Shown one piece after another: positions 51,973 through 61,096 of a stretch of DNA of 64,000 bases. The notes below the pieces were generated by a model, which worked only from the letters and a program-made list of their open reading frames with translations, ran no database searches and had not been told where the DNA came from. The position numbers were made by a program, and so were the translations under genes. This DNA comes from VXYL01 sp965200375. Its GTDB lineage: Bacteria > Pseudomonadota > Gammaproteobacteria > Pseudomonadales > Azotimanducaceae. The number at the start of each line of letters is the position of its first letter. The stretch's first letter is position 1. The stretch covers positions 1,426,001-1,490,000 of the forward strand of contig OZ241353.1 in the NCBI GenBank assembly GCA_965200375.1. The letters are read 5' to 3'.

Positions 51973-54108
51973 TCAGCCCACGGGCCCCTCGACAGCACCC
52001 CGGCCGACGTCGCGACCCTCTGCCATTCTTCGCAGCTTGCCTTCCGCCATCTCATACACAGCATCCGCCCCCGTGGCCCAACGCCTGTCGTGCGTAACCA
52101 GCACACAGGCGGCTCCCATCTGTCGAAGCCTACCGAACACCGCGCCCGCAGTGTCATCATCCAAGTGCGCCATCCCTTCATCAATAACGAATAGCTGTGG
52201 CTTTCTATAGAACGCCCGCGCGAGTACTACGCGCTGCTTCTCCCCCGACGAAATACCCCCATGATCGAACACCACTGTGTCGTAACCCAATGGTCTCTCC
52301 ACAATCTCGTCGTGTATGCCGGCCATCTCCGCTGCCCACCGCAATCTCTCTTCGTCTCTCTCCTCATGTCCGAGCGCTATGTTCTCCGCAAAAGTACCAG
52401 AGAACACAACGTCATTCTGCAAGATCGTACTGGATGCCCGCCGCAATGCTGACATGCGCCTCTGGTCTGCCGCTTTTCCGTTCAATTGGACCTCCCCCAT
52501 TTCGGGCTCAAACAATCCCAAGAGCACCTTCAATAGAGTCGATTTACCTCCTCCGGTCTCTCCAAGAACCACCACAAACTGCCCCGCATCGATAGACATA
52601 TCTATGCCTCGAAGAACCCAATCGCCCACACTGTACCGATACCAGACGCCACAGAGCTCGATTGTGCGCAGCACATCATCCCCACCACAGTCAGCCAGTA
52701 CATCTGCCTCCTGGTCTTCAGAGTCGACGTCGACAAAGTCCGCAAGTCGCTCCACATACACGCCGATAGCCCGGATGTCCACGATGCTGCCCACCAACCC
52801 GATGGTTGCGCCAGTCAACATGCCCTTGTAGGCTGCAAACGCGAACACATCCCCAACTGTAATTCGCTGCTCCATCACGAACCAAATAGCGGCTGTTATC
52901 GCTGCCACGTCGCATATCCCCTCGATCAGCACATTCGCAGCGTTGACGCACGTTGTGCGCTTTCGATGCTCCAATCCGGCGCTCGCAGATTCATGCAGCG
53001 TCGCACCCCAGTCCATGAATCTCTGGCGGCCCACAACCAGCGCCTTGATCGATTCGATTCCCTGTACGTTCTCAATAGTGAGAGCGCGTTCCTTCGCCGC
53101 CAGCACGACCGAGGTAGCCTCCCAGTTCCTCACTGTAGAGTAGGTGCAAGACCGAACCAAGCATATCGCCGCCATTCCGGCAAGCACGATGCCCGCCAGC
53201 AAGACGTCGATGACTACAACCGCGCCGAGCAACAGGATTGCCATTGCGCCATCGATCGTCGCGCCAACCGAACCCTCCGACAGCCTGCTGCGAATGGCTT
53301 CTATCGCATAGAACCTGGAAACCACCTCGCTCGGGGCCTTCGTCGAGAAGTACGTCAGCTTCGCTCCCATTAGGCGGCCCATGACGTAGCCCCCAAGCTG
53401 CATGCCCAGGTCGACGCCCCAATGGAGCATCACATAGTCGCGTACAAGCTGCGTTCCCGCCGAGAAGATCGACATCGTCCCAAAGCACATGGCAAGCGCA
53501 GCGAGAAAGGACAGACTGGATGAGGAGGTGCCAAGCGCGTCCACCGCGACACGCACGTAAAGCGGGGAGAACAAAAGTGTGAGCAAGAGCACTACCGACA
53601 GACAGACGGCACCGGCGAACGTGCCAGATGTGCGGCGAGCAAGGCGCAGGAGCTCTTGGACGATGACGCGCTTGGCGCTGCTGAGCTCCTTGGACCGACG
53701 GAAGTGTTTGTCTGGGACGGCCGAGATGGCTACACCCGAGTATCGTGCGGCGAATTCATGCTTCGATAGGCGCATGACGCCAACGGCCGGATCGTGGACA
53801 CGGAACTTGCGCCCAGCAGATACAAGGACGACATAGTGGCGCCTGTCCCAATGTAGAATTGCCGGAGCAGTGATGGCGTCGTGTAGCAGGTGCGCAGGAA
53901 CCTTGAGGGCGCGACACCGAAGCCCCACGGCTGAACCGACCTCGCGAATATCTGCCGCCGAGAGGACACTCCCTTTGTCGCACATCGCCTGGAGCCGCGA
54001 GGGTGTAGTCGCTAGGCCATGATGCGCACAGATCATTGCGAGCGCGGCATACCCGCACTCGTACTCGTCGGACTGGAGAATCAGGGGAGTCTGGCGTCTC
54101 AAGAGCAT
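51973..54108 (-). CDS. C39-peptidase ABC exporter of the RiPP locus
   Basis: 711 aa, the classic bacteriocin-exporter layout. Residues 1-130 are a C39 peptidase with Gln12, Cys18 (EYECGYAALAM), His91 (RRHYVVL) and Asp106 (HDPAVG). Six transmembrane helices follow (about 150-440). The ATPase has Walker A GETGGGKST, signature ISSGEKQR and Walker B LFVIDEGMAHLD. It should cut the precursor leader after its double glycine and export the core peptide. Base composition is clearly less GC-rich than the flanking ftsE, consistent with transfer. Confidence 0.93.
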   Translation of the reverse strand: MLLRRQTPLILQSDEYECGYAALAMICAHHGLATTPSRLQAMCDKGSVLSAADIREVGSAVGLRCRALKVPAHLLHDAITAPAILHWDRRHYVVLVSAGRKFRVHDPAVGVMRLSKHEFAARYSGVAISAVPDKHFRRSKELSSAKRVIVQELLRLARRTSGTFAGAVCLSVVLLLTLLFSPLYVRVAVDALGTSSSSLSFLAALAMCFGTMSIFSAGTQLVRDYVMLHWGVDLGMQLGGYVMGRLMGAKLTYFSTKAPSEVVSRFYAIEAIRSRLSEGSVGATIDGAMAILLLGAVVVIDVLLAGIVLAGMAAICLVRSCTYSTVRNWEATSVVLAAKERALTIENVQGIESIKALVVGRQRFMDWGATLHESASAGLEHRKRTTCVNAANVLIEGICDVAAITAAIWFVMEQRITVGDVFAFAAYKGMLTGATIGLVGSIVDIRAIGVYVERLADFVDVDSEDQEADVLADCGGDDVLRTIELCGVWYRYSVGDWVLRGIDMSIDAGQFVVVLGETGGGKSTLLKVLLGLFEPEMGEVQLNGKAADQRRMSALRRASSTILQNDVVFSGTFAENIALGHEERDEERLRWAAEMAGIHDEIVERPLGYDTVVFDHGGISSGEKQRVVLARAFYRKPQLFVIDEGMAHLDDDTAGAVFGRLRQMGAACVLVTHDRRWATGADAVYEMAEGKLRRMAEGRDVGRGAVEGPVG

Positions 54109-54590
54109 CTAGCCGTACTCTGGCCACTCGGGCGGAATGCTCTCATCAGGCTCTCGGCAGCAACCCGCAATCCTGTTGCGTTGCTCTCGTACACGACGTC
54201 GACCCGACCAGCCCTCAAGAACGAGCGTGGTATCGGTTGGCCTAAGCTCACCTGCCACCGAAGTACCCCCTGTCCCTCGTCCGTCGCAGTCACGGCCTCC
54301 AATCTGCTTTCAAGGGGCCTCTCGTGCGACGTTTCCAACCGTAGTACGGTGCCGGGGCTAGGCGGTCCAACTGCGCCGCTCGGTACCAAGATGTCGAAGG
54401 CGGCCGCGACTGTCGACATATCTTGCTCCGTGATCGTGCCGACTACGCAGATGCCCCTATTCACAGTGATGCTCCGAAGTAACACCATGGTTGTGGCGAA
54501 AAGAAGCAGTGCTGCTGACAGCGCACCGACCGTGAAACTCGGCGGCAGGCGGACACGTTGCACGATATCGGAGTTGAACTGGCGCGTCAC
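54099..54590 (-). CDS. Single-pass membrane protein of the RiPP locus
   Basis: 163 aa. A basic N-terminus, one transmembrane helix (FTVGALSAALLLFATTMVLL) and a ~120-residue extracytoplasmic part (VVGTITEQDMSTVAAAFDILVPSGAVGPPSPGTVLRLETSHERP) are visible. The layout resembles a much shortened HlyD-type adaptor, without the long coiled coil, so that identity is only a guess. It overlaps the exporter start by ten bases. GTG 54590 follows the permease stop by 23 bases. Confidence 0.62.
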   Translation of the reverse strand: MTRQFNSDIVQRVRLPPSFTVGALSAALLLFATTMVLLRSITVNRGICVVGTITEQDMSTVAAAFDILVPSGAVGPPSPGTVLRLETSHERPLESRLEAVTATDEGQGVLRWQVSLGQPIPRSFLRAGRVDVVYESNATGLRVAAESLMRAFRPSGQSTARCS

Positions 54591-54613
54591 GTTTCCCTTT
54601 TTGCGCTTTGTTC

Positions 54614-55783
54614 TTAGAAAGGTACGAGTTGCCGCCTTAGTGGGGACTTGGAAGAAACCACGGAGTCCAAGACCGCGCCCACGAACGCCGTGCCCAACAT
54701 CAGCGCCGCCGCCGCCAAGCAGTCGCGGACGTCGAGCCGGAATGCGAACGACAGCTGCAGGCGGTAGCCGTCCACGGTGGATGACGTCAATCCCCCCAGG
54801 ACGCCGAAGGCGACCGCTGCCCCAAGCACGCACCCTGCAGCGCAAAACGCCAGCGTCGCGATGGTGATGCAGGCCGCTATCGCCCGACGGGGGAACCCAA
54901 GCGTGGCCAGCAACGCCACGCCCGCCCTCGCCTGCGCCGAAACCGTGTGGGCCACGCCGAGCCCCATGAACAGCGCACCGATCCCCAGCACCGCGCCGAC
55001 CGCGTAGCCGAAGGCCTTCGCCCTGTCCAGAGCGACACCGCTACGGCGTTCAACCAGCGACCGTTCGGAAAGGACATCGACGGGATAGCGCGGATCGTCC
55101 TGCAGCTCTTGCCTCAGGGACGCCAACACCTCGGGCGCTTCAAGCCGCAGCCACACCACGCTGAGCATGTTCGAGCCGCCACGGTACATCTGCTGGCTGG
55201 CGTGGAGATCGACCCATATCTCGGATTCGTGGCTGCTGCCGTCCGCCGCGAAGTGCCCAACCACCTTCCACGTCGCCTTCTCGAAGTCGTAGTGCGAGAA
55301 CTCGCCGCCGACATGGAGCCCCTCGAACGTGCGCACTGCCCCCACGCCCACCACGGCTTCGTTGAGCCCCGGCCTGAACATCCTGCCGGCCACAAGACGG
55401 ATCTCCGGCCTGATGGCGAGCCCGGCTTCCGTGACACCCCGAACGATCACCGGCCCGAAGGCGCCAGCTCGTTTCATGGCGACATCTCGGGCGAAAGTCA
55501 GGAACTCCGGGCTTCGGACGGCTATGCCGTCGTTGCCGACGCCTGCGTCCACCTCGTCCCGCAGCAGACTGCTGCCGGACTCCGCCGGCGCCCCGTTGCG
55601 CATGATCACCGCCCTGTCGTTCCTCACGCTGGCCGAGAGCGTGCGCTCGAGCCCCGTCCCGACCGCTACCACCAGCAGCAGCGTACCGCACGCGAAGCCG
55701 AAGCCGACGGTCGACGCCAGCCACAGAGACGGCTGGCCAGTGAACACCCGCCAACCCGCTACCAGCAGCCGTGCCGCGAGCAA
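54614..55783 (-). CDS. FtsX/MacB-like permease 2 of the RiPP locus
   Basis: 389 aa. An N-terminal helix (LWLASTVGFGFACGTLLLVVAVGTGLERTL) leads into a large extracytoplasmic domain containing a MacB-PCD-like core (VRGVTEAGLAIRPEIRLVAGRMFRPGLNEAVVG). Three C-terminal helices of the FtsX type follow (VGAVLGIGALFMGLGVAHTVSAQARAGVALLATLGFPRRAI). TTG 55783 begins two bases after the stop of permease 1. No cognate MacB-type ATPase is encoded in the locus. Confidence 0.8.
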   Translation of the reverse strand: MLAARLLVAGWRVFTGQPSLWLASTVGFGFACGTLLLVVAVGTGLERTLSASVRNDRAVIMRNGAPAESGSSLLRDEVDAGVGNDGIAVRSPEFLTFARDVAMKRAGAFGPVIVRGVTEAGLAIRPEIRLVAGRMFRPGLNEAVVGVGAVRTFEGLHVGGEFSHYDFEKATWKVVGHFAADGSSHESEIWVDLHASQQMYRGGSNMLSVVWLRLEAPEVLASLRQELQDDPRYPVDVLSERSLVERRSGVALDRAKAFGYAVGAVLGIGALFMGLGVAHTVSAQARAGVALLATLGFPRRAIAACITIATLAFCAAGCVLGAAVAFGVLGGLTSSTVDGYRLQLSFAFRLDVRDCLAAAALMLGTAFVGAVLDSVVSSKSPLRRQLVPF

Positions 55784-55785
55784 CG

Positions 55786-56922
55786 CTATGCCCGCTGCCT
55801 TTCCGTGCCAGCGCCGTGGTACGCCCCGCGACTCCTTGCCGCCACAAGGCCGAGCATCGCCCCGACCAGCAGCGCGATCGCGCACGACTCCAAGATGGTA
55901 CCGGAGGCGAAGTCGAACTCGCCGAGGACATCCGCCACCATGCCAGAGACTATCGGCGTCGCCGCGTACGCGCCGAAGATTCCTGCCGCCGCGGCGGCAC
56001 CGGCGAGCAAGGTCGCTTCCAGCATCGCCAGCCCCACGATGCGTCCCGGCGAGAAGCCCAGCGCCTCCATGATTCGAAACTCCCGCCCTCTTTCCATGAC
56101 CGCTTGGCCGTACACGCACTGAACCACGACGGCCACCGAGAACAGGAAGGACAGCATCAACGCCCCCGCGATCGCGTTCACGTCGCCCACGCGCCTCGCG
56201 TATAGCCGGTCGAGTTCGTCGGCTGTCACCGTCCGCGTCGGGTGGCTCGAGTTCGCGAAGCGCTCGTCTATCGTCGCAGCCACGATGGCCACGTCCGCTC
56301 CCGATCCCACCTTCGCCCACATCGAGCTCATGCCGGAATGAAACTCCGCAGACTCCCGCAGGTAGTCGTAGTTGAACAGCAGCGCAGGGTAGTCGCTGTC
56401 TTCGGAATAGCCTCCGCACAGATGGAACTCCCAAGTGTTGCCTCCGTCTTTTTTCCGAGGCCAATTCGCACCGAGCATGATGCTGTCGGCACGCTTCCAC
56501 TCGAATGTGGAGTCCAGACCGCCGGCAACGATCGCGCCGTGCCTGATTCTTGTAAAGCAATCGTAGACCGATGGCGGCGCAGTCGCTCCGAAAATCTCGA
56601 AATATCCCGCTGGCTCCACGCCGAAAGCCGGCACACGATAGCGAGGCTCCCGATAGTAGCCATTCAGAGCTTGGAAGGGCGTGACGGCAACGGTGTCCGG
56701 CATCGACGAGATGCGAGAGAAAGCGGAATCCGGCAGCATGTAGCCGCCTCTTGAGGAAACTCGCAGCAACTCCGTTTGAGGCGATCCAGAATACGCACCG
56801 ACGATGGATCGCAATACGCAGAAAAGCAGAAACGCCAAGGCAAGTGCGGCAAAGGCATAAGTAGCACGAAGGGGGAATTTCTGCACTGTCGCCAGGACTG
56901 CCCAGAGCGGCACCGAAGTCAT
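55786..56922 (-). CDS. FtsX/MacB-like permease 1 of the RiPP locus
   Basis: 378 aa. One N-terminal helix (YAFAALALAFLLFCVLRSIV), a ~220-residue extracytoplasmic domain and three C-terminal helices (NAIAGALMLSFLFSVAVVVQCVYGQAVMERGREFRIMEALGFSPGRIVGLAMLEATLLA) form the FtsX/MacB permease plan. With permease 2 it would make a heterodimer that needs an ATPase from elsewhere. It may give self-immunity to the exported peptide. Confidence 0.8.
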   Translation of the reverse strand: MTSVPLWAVLATVQKFPLRATYAFAALALAFLLFCVLRSIVGAYSGSPQTELLRVSSRGGYMLPDSAFSRISSMPDTVAVTPFQALNGYYREPRYRVPAFGVEPAGYFEIFGATAPPSVYDCFTRIRHGAIVAGGLDSTFEWKRADSIMLGANWPRKKDGGNTWEFHLCGGYSEDSDYPALLFNYDYLRESAEFHSGMSSMWAKVGSGADVAIVAATIDERFANSSHPTRTVTADELDRLYARRVGDVNAIAGALMLSFLFSVAVVVQCVYGQAVMERGREFRIMEALGFSPGRIVGLAMLEATLLAGAAAAAGIFGAYAATPIVSGMVADVLGEFDFASGTILESCAIALLVGAMLGLVAARSRGAYHGAGTERQRA

Positions 56923-56939
56923 TGGGGCTTCCCAGCCGC

Positions 56940-58028
56940 CTAGCTCGCGACGGCGCGGCAGAAGACAGAAGCGAAGGCATCGCCTATCTTGCCGCCAACG
57001 ATGTCGTCAAGCCAGCCCCAGGCACCATCCTGATTGACTTCGAGAAACCAGTAGTCGCCATGCGTATCGACGACGATGTCCACAGAACCTGTGTGGAGAC
57101 GGCTTCGCTTCATCAGCGTTTTCAGCATGTCTAGCACGTCGACCGGCAACTGCACTGGCTCGAAAGGAAGAAAAGAGTTGCCGTACCGCCAGTCCATAGA
57201 CGTCAATTTGTGCTCTTGAGAATCTACGCGAAAGGCGAAAGCCGTATCGTCCACAAAGACGATGCGGAGCTCGTATGCCTTCTGGATCCCCTTCTGAATA
57301 AAGCACGGCGCAAGGCGAAATTGTTCGTGCGTTATGGAGGTTAGCTGTTCGCACGTTACTTCCATGGTCATTAGGCCGCTGTCGAGGTCTTCCTCGTCAA
57401 GGGGATCTTTCCTTACTGTGGCATCTCCTATGGACTTGGAGATGCTGCTTCCCTGACTGGTCAAGAACGCCAGCGCATCCTGTCGCTGGTTCGTAACGAT
57501 GGAAGGCGGGATGTTGAACCCCACGGCCGCCGCATGGGACTGCTGAACTAGCTTGTTCGAGAACCTCAGGACCGCTGTCGGCGGGTTGATGACGTCCGCC
57601 TCGAACAGACCCAGCAAGACACCATACATGCCCCGCCACTGGTTGGACAGGAAGGAAAGGGTGCGTTCGCTGAGCCTAGGGGGGCCGGCCTTTTCGTGCT
57701 GACGACGTGGAAAAAAGAACCCGATGCTTGGCCGGAGTTTCTGGCGATTCCAGACTACGGGATGATCGGCCGACCGAATGGTCACATCGTCGATGTCGAT
57801 GACGACGCTGCCATCCAAGTCCTGCCGAGCCACAAGCCGGCAACGCTCGTTGTGGTCTAGTACGACTGATGGGACGCCCTGGCTCCGAGTCTTTGCGACC
57901 ACCCGGGCAACATGGGGGTCGTCGATCGTTCCGAGAACAACTAGCTGCCTCAGCATCGGCGGTCTCTTGACCGACGACGGGTGGGCGACGAGTGGCGGCA
58001 ACGCACCGTCGTCCCGTCGCCCAAACAT
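56940..58028 (-). CDS. MvdC/D-type ATP-grasp peptide ligase (graspetide synthetase)
   Basis: 362 aa. The N-terminal domain (LVVLGTIDDPHVARVVAKTRSQGVPSVVLDH... RSIGFFFPRR-type loop) and the ATP-grasp core (YELRIVFVDDTAFAFRVDS, then SVDIVVDTHGDYWFLEVNQDGAWGWLDD with the metal Glu/Asn) match ATP-grasp RiPP maturases of the microviridin/graspetide class. Such enzymes make ester or amide links between Asp/Glu and Thr/Ser/Lys side chains. It follows the precursor gene by seven bases. ATG 58028 is used; ATG 57956 would trim an N-terminal tail. Confidence 0.85.
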   Translation of the reverse strand: MFGRRDDGALPPLVAHPSSVKRPPMLRQLVVLGTIDDPHVARVVAKTRSQGVPSVVLDHNERCRLVARQDLDGSVVIDIDDVTIRSADHPVVWNRQKLRPSIGFFFPRRQHEKAGPPRLSERTLSFLSNQWRGMYGVLLGLFEADVINPPTAVLRFSNKLVQQSHAAAVGFNIPPSIVTNQRQDALAFLTSQGSSISKSIGDATVRKDPLDEEDLDSGLMTMEVTCEQLTSITHEQFRLAPCFIQKGIQKAYELRIVFVDDTAFAFRVDSQEHKLTSMDWRYGNSFLPFEPVQLPVDVLDMLKTLMKRSRLHTGSVDIVVDTHGDYWFLEVNQDGAWGWLDDIVGGKIGDAFASVFCRAVAS

Positions 58029-58035
58029 GGCCTAG

Positions 58036-58254
58036 CTAGTCGTCGGTTGCGTGGTCCCGCATCTCGATGCAGGCACCGGTGGTCCTGTTGCACCGATAGA
58101 TCGTCGTGTGACAGCAGGACGTGACCTCCCTTTTCGGGTCGAAGGAGCCGCCAACAATGCTTGCGTACTCCTTCTCCGTGAGTTCGCGCACCGCCTGCCG
58201 CTCGTCGTCGTGCCGGAGCAGCATGAACGGCACGAGCTCGTTCCTTTGCCTCAT
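58036..58254 (-). CDS. Candidate graspetide precursor peptide
   Basis: 72 aa. The leader (residues 1-36) contains VPFMLLRHDDE, reminiscent of the PFFARFL helix of microviridin leaders. It ends in the double glycine of EYASIVGG, the cut site of C39 peptidases. The 36-residue core has Thr/Ser, Lys, Asp and Glu residues suited to side-chain linkage and four cysteines (47, 48, 55, 62), ending GACIEMRDHATDD. AAGGAG lies eight bases before ATG 58254. It is the first gene of the locus, next to the ATP-grasp enzyme. Confidence 0.82.
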   Translation of the reverse strand: MRQRNELVPFMLLRHDDERQAVRELTEKEYASIVGGSFDPKREVTSCCHTTIYRCNRTTGACIEMRDHATDD

Positions 58255-58604
58255 TTTCGCTTCTCCTTGCCAAGCCCGCCCGTTGCGGCGGGCCGTGCCT
58301 AACCAATACCTCACTTCGTTGGCAGCCGCAACCCCTGGTAGACGTGTCACATTCGTATTGTTTTCAATGGGATACGGTGTGCTAAGCAAAAAGGGCATCA
58401 CATCCCGACGAGTTAGGTGCGCAGTGCCGGACAAGGCAACGCACAGTGGCGATCACCCGGCCGGCGGTGACGGCGGTGACCCAGATGCAACGCCATCGAG
58501 AATTGCGACAATACGGTCCAAGCTCACAACTGCGACTGAGGCGAGAGCATGGCTCCACCGGACGGTGGCCTTCGCCGCCTCCTAGACGAAGCGTCGTGCC
58601 CGGG
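58255..58604. other. Divergent intergenic region of the RiPP locus
   Basis: 350 bases between the precursor gene and the plus-strand repeat-protein genes. It contains a 7-bp stem-loop (58274-58293, GCCCGCC/GGCGGGC) shortly upstream of the precursor ribosome site. It is locally AT-richer around 58340-58395, the likely promoter area. No exact -35/-10 pair could be assigned. Confidence 0.5.
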
Positions 58605-59456
58605 ATGGTGACCTCGAGCGGCCCAGACCGAACGGCAGTCGGCCGCCGCCTGAGCGAGAGCGAACGGCGACTGATTCACCAGACGTTCGATGCCTTCGCG
58701 TGGCGCAAGAAGCCGGCGAGGGCCTTCGCCACATGGGACTACATCGCCGACGACAAGGGAGGAACGCCGGACGAACTGCTTGCCGGCATTGCCCCGCGCG
58801 ACCTCACGGACGAACAGGTCGAAGCGATCTTCGGGGTCCACAACGATCTGCTCCACTACACCACGCCCGCCGGCAGGCTGTACTACCTCCCAGTCGTGGT
58901 GTCGCGCTGCGTACGGGGCGACCGAGACGAACTCTTGCAGGACTCCATCGTCTGGCAGTTCCGCCACCGTCCCTTCGGGGACGTCACGGCGCTGCCGCAA
59001 CAGATCGACACCGTGATCGAGCTTGAACGCAAGGGCCAATCCTCGTTCGAGGGCGAGCCCCAATGGCTGGTCGCGTCTGTGCGCAACTGGCTGATGATGT
59101 CGGCCCCGGGCCGGAGACACGCCAAGACGTGGCACCAGACGCTCGACCTCGTGTCCGCGATGACGTCCGCTGAACGCGACGCCCTCGTTGCCTTCTTCGA
59201 TTATCGGTTGACCTACTCGGACTCGCTCCGCGATCCGGAGATCGCTTCCGCCCAGGCCTTGCTCGCCGGCCACGGCGTGATGGAGGTGCTGTGCATTCGC
59301 ACCCATTCGGATTGCATGGCAGTGGTCGCGGTGCTGGAGGAGCTGGCGGCCCGCCATCCCGTTGAATTCCCGCCTGCCGAGGCGGCACCGCTCAAGAACG
59401 CGCTGCTGGACATCGTGGCCGGCCGGCGATCGCCGCACGCGACACTGGGATGGTGA
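58605..59456 (+). CDS. Single-unit member of a tandem paralogous family
   Basis: 283 aa, unrecognised. The unit opens SESERRLIHQTFDAFAWRKKPARAFATWDY, has a middle AGRLYYLPVVVSRCVRGDRDELLQD and a LVSAMTSAERDALVAFFDYR block, and closes AAPLKNALLDIVAGRRSPHATLGW. The same unit appears twice in the next gene; the second of those is closest. No signal peptide or transmembrane helix is seen, so it is probably cytoplasmic. It diverges from the RiPP locus. Start ATG 58605 is a best guess; no clear ribosome site is visible. Confidence 0.7.
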   Translation: MVTSSGPDRTAVGRRLSESERRLIHQTFDAFAWRKKPARAFATWDYIADDKGGTPDELLAGIAPRDLTDEQVEAIFGVHNDLLHYTTPAGRLYYLPVVVSRCVRGDRDELLQDSIVWQFRHRPFGDVTALPQQIDTVIELERKGQSSFEGEPQWLVASVRNWLMMSAPGRRHAKTWHQTLDLVSAMTSAERDALVAFFDYRLTYSDSLRDPEIASAQALLAGHGVMEVLCIRTHSDCMAVVAVLEELAARHPVEFPPAEAAPLKNALLDIVAGRRSPHATLGW

Positions 59457-59460
59457 CGCG

Positions 59461-61086
59461 TTGAGCGGCCGATGCCGTGCGGCGAAGCGCCAGCATGAGG
59501 CTGGGCGCAGTTCGACCGAGAGCGAACGGCGCCTGATCGACCGGGCGTTCGAGGCGTTCGGCTGGAGAACCAGGCCGACGATTGCCTTCGTCGCCTCCTG
59601 GGTCGGCCGACCGGGGCTCGAAGGCACGCCGGACCAGATTCTTGGTGCCGTGCCTCGCCGCGACATCGACGACGCGCTGCTGGACTCGGTGTGCGTCCAC
59701 GCCACGGACATCCTGGAGTTCGCCACTGTCGAGGGCTGCCTGTACTACTTCCCCGTGATGATCGCCCGCTGCGCGAGGGACCCCGAGGGGGCGGATCTTC
59801 TGCCGGGCGCGATGCTGTCGCAGCTGCGGCGCCGTCCCTACCAACCCGTCATGGCCCAATGGCCGCGGCTCGTCGATGCCGCGGCCGGCGACAGGCCAGC
59901 GCTCGCCGACCCGAAGACCGCGCGAATGGCCGAGCTCGGCCGCGGCTATGTGCTCAGAGACATCAAGCACTGGCTGATGGTGGGCGACGCGTGGCGCAGA
60001 ACGGCCGAGCTGCTGGAGCGGATGACGGACGCCGAGCGCCGGGTCCTCGCGGCCTTCTTCGACCATCTTGCCGCGGCCGGCCGGCTGGGCGAGGCCGATG
60101 TCTCCGTCGCCAAGGCGCTGCTCGCCCGCCGCGGCGTTATGGAAGTGCTGGACCTCTGCACCCACGCCGAGTGCGCGGAACTGGTCGGGGTGCTTGAGAG
60201 ACTCGAAACCAAGCATCCCACGCACTTTCCGCCGGCCCAGGTGGCGCCGCTCAAGACCGCGCTGCTGGACGTCGTGGCCGCCCGCCTCCCGAACACGCGG
60301 GGGCGACACCCTGAGCGGCCGGAGCGAGCGGCGGCCGCCTGCGCGAAAAGCGAACAGCAGCTGATCGACCGGACGTTCGATGCCTTCGCGTGGCGCAAGA
60401 AGCCGGCCAGAGCCTTCGCCACCTGGGACTACGTCGCTCCGGACGAACTGCTGGCCGGCATTGCGCCGCGGGAGATCACGGGCGAGCTGCTGGACTCGCT
60501 CTTCGTCGCCCCCGCGGACATTCTGCCCTACGCCACGGCGGCCGGCCGGCTGTACTACCTGCCGTTGGTCGTGTCGCTCTGCGTGCGCGGCGACCGCGAC
60601 GACTTCTTGCAGGACGCCATCGTCTGGCAGTTCCGCCGCTGCCCCTACGAGGGGCATCCCATCGCCAAGCTGCCGCTGCTAGTCGACGCCGACGCAGAAG
60701 ACGTCGCCCGCGTACGCAGCTGGCTCATGATGTCGGTCCCGGAACGCGGAGACCCTTGGACATGGCGCCGGACGCTCCGCCTAGTGTCCGCGATGACGGC
60801 CGCGGAACGCGACGCCCTGGTTGCCTTCTTCGACTATCGGTCCACCTGCGCGGACCTCGACGATCGGAGCGTAGCCTCCGCCAGAGCGCTGCTTGCCGGG
60901 AGCGGGCTGATGGAAGTGCTGGGCCTTCGCACCCATGCGGAGTGCATGGAAGCGGTAGCGGTGCTGGACGAACTGGCAGCCCGCCATCCCGCCGAGTTCC
61001 CGTCCGCCGCAGCGGCGCCGCTCAAGAACGCGCTCTTGGACATCGTGGCCGGGCGGCGATCGCCGGACGCGACGCTGGGGTGGTGA
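59461..61086 (+). CDS. Two-unit member of the tandem paralogous family
   Basis: 541 aa made of two ~270-residue units. Unit 1 (STESERRLIDRAFEAFGWRTRPTIAF... DAERRVLAAFFDHL... APLKTALLDVVAARL) is diverged. Unit 2 (from about residue 295, KSEQQLIDRTFDAFAWRKKPARAFATWDY... APLKNALLDIVAGRRSPDATLGW) is nearly identical in places to the single-unit gene just upstream, showing recent duplication. TTG 59461 is the only plausible start. The function is unknown; the conserved Trp, Arg and paired acidic residues suggest a folded binding or enzymatic domain. Confidence 0.66.
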   Translation: MSGRCRAAKRQHEAGRSSTESERRLIDRAFEAFGWRTRPTIAFVASWVGRPGLEGTPDQILGAVPRRDIDDALLDSVCVHATDILEFATVEGCLYYFPVMIARCARDPEGADLLPGAMLSQLRRRPYQPVMAQWPRLVDAAAGDRPALADPKTARMAELGRGYVLRDIKHWLMVGDAWRRTAELLERMTDAERRVLAAFFDHLAAAGRLGEADVSVAKALLARRGVMEVLDLCTHAECAELVGVLERLETKHPTHFPPAQVAPLKTALLDVVAARLPNTRGRHPERPERAAAACAKSEQQLIDRTFDAFAWRKKPARAFATWDYVAPDELLAGIAPREITGELLDSLFVAPADILPYATAAGRLYYLPLVVSLCVRGDRDDFLQDAIVWQFRRCPYEGHPIAKLPLLVDADAEDVARVRSWLMMSVPERGDPWTWRRTLRLVSAMTAAERDALVAFFDYRSTCADLDDRSVASARALLAGSGLMEVLGLRTHAECMEAVAVLDELAARHPAEFPSAAAAPLKNALLDIVAGRRSPDATLGW

Positions 61087-61096
61087 AGCAAGGGCT

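Noticed and set aside
58255..58434. Upstream extension of the RiPP precursor frame to 58434
   Set aside because: AAGGAG at the right distance from ATG 58254, and the typical leader length, favour the short 72-aa form; the extension crosses the hairpin and probable promoter.
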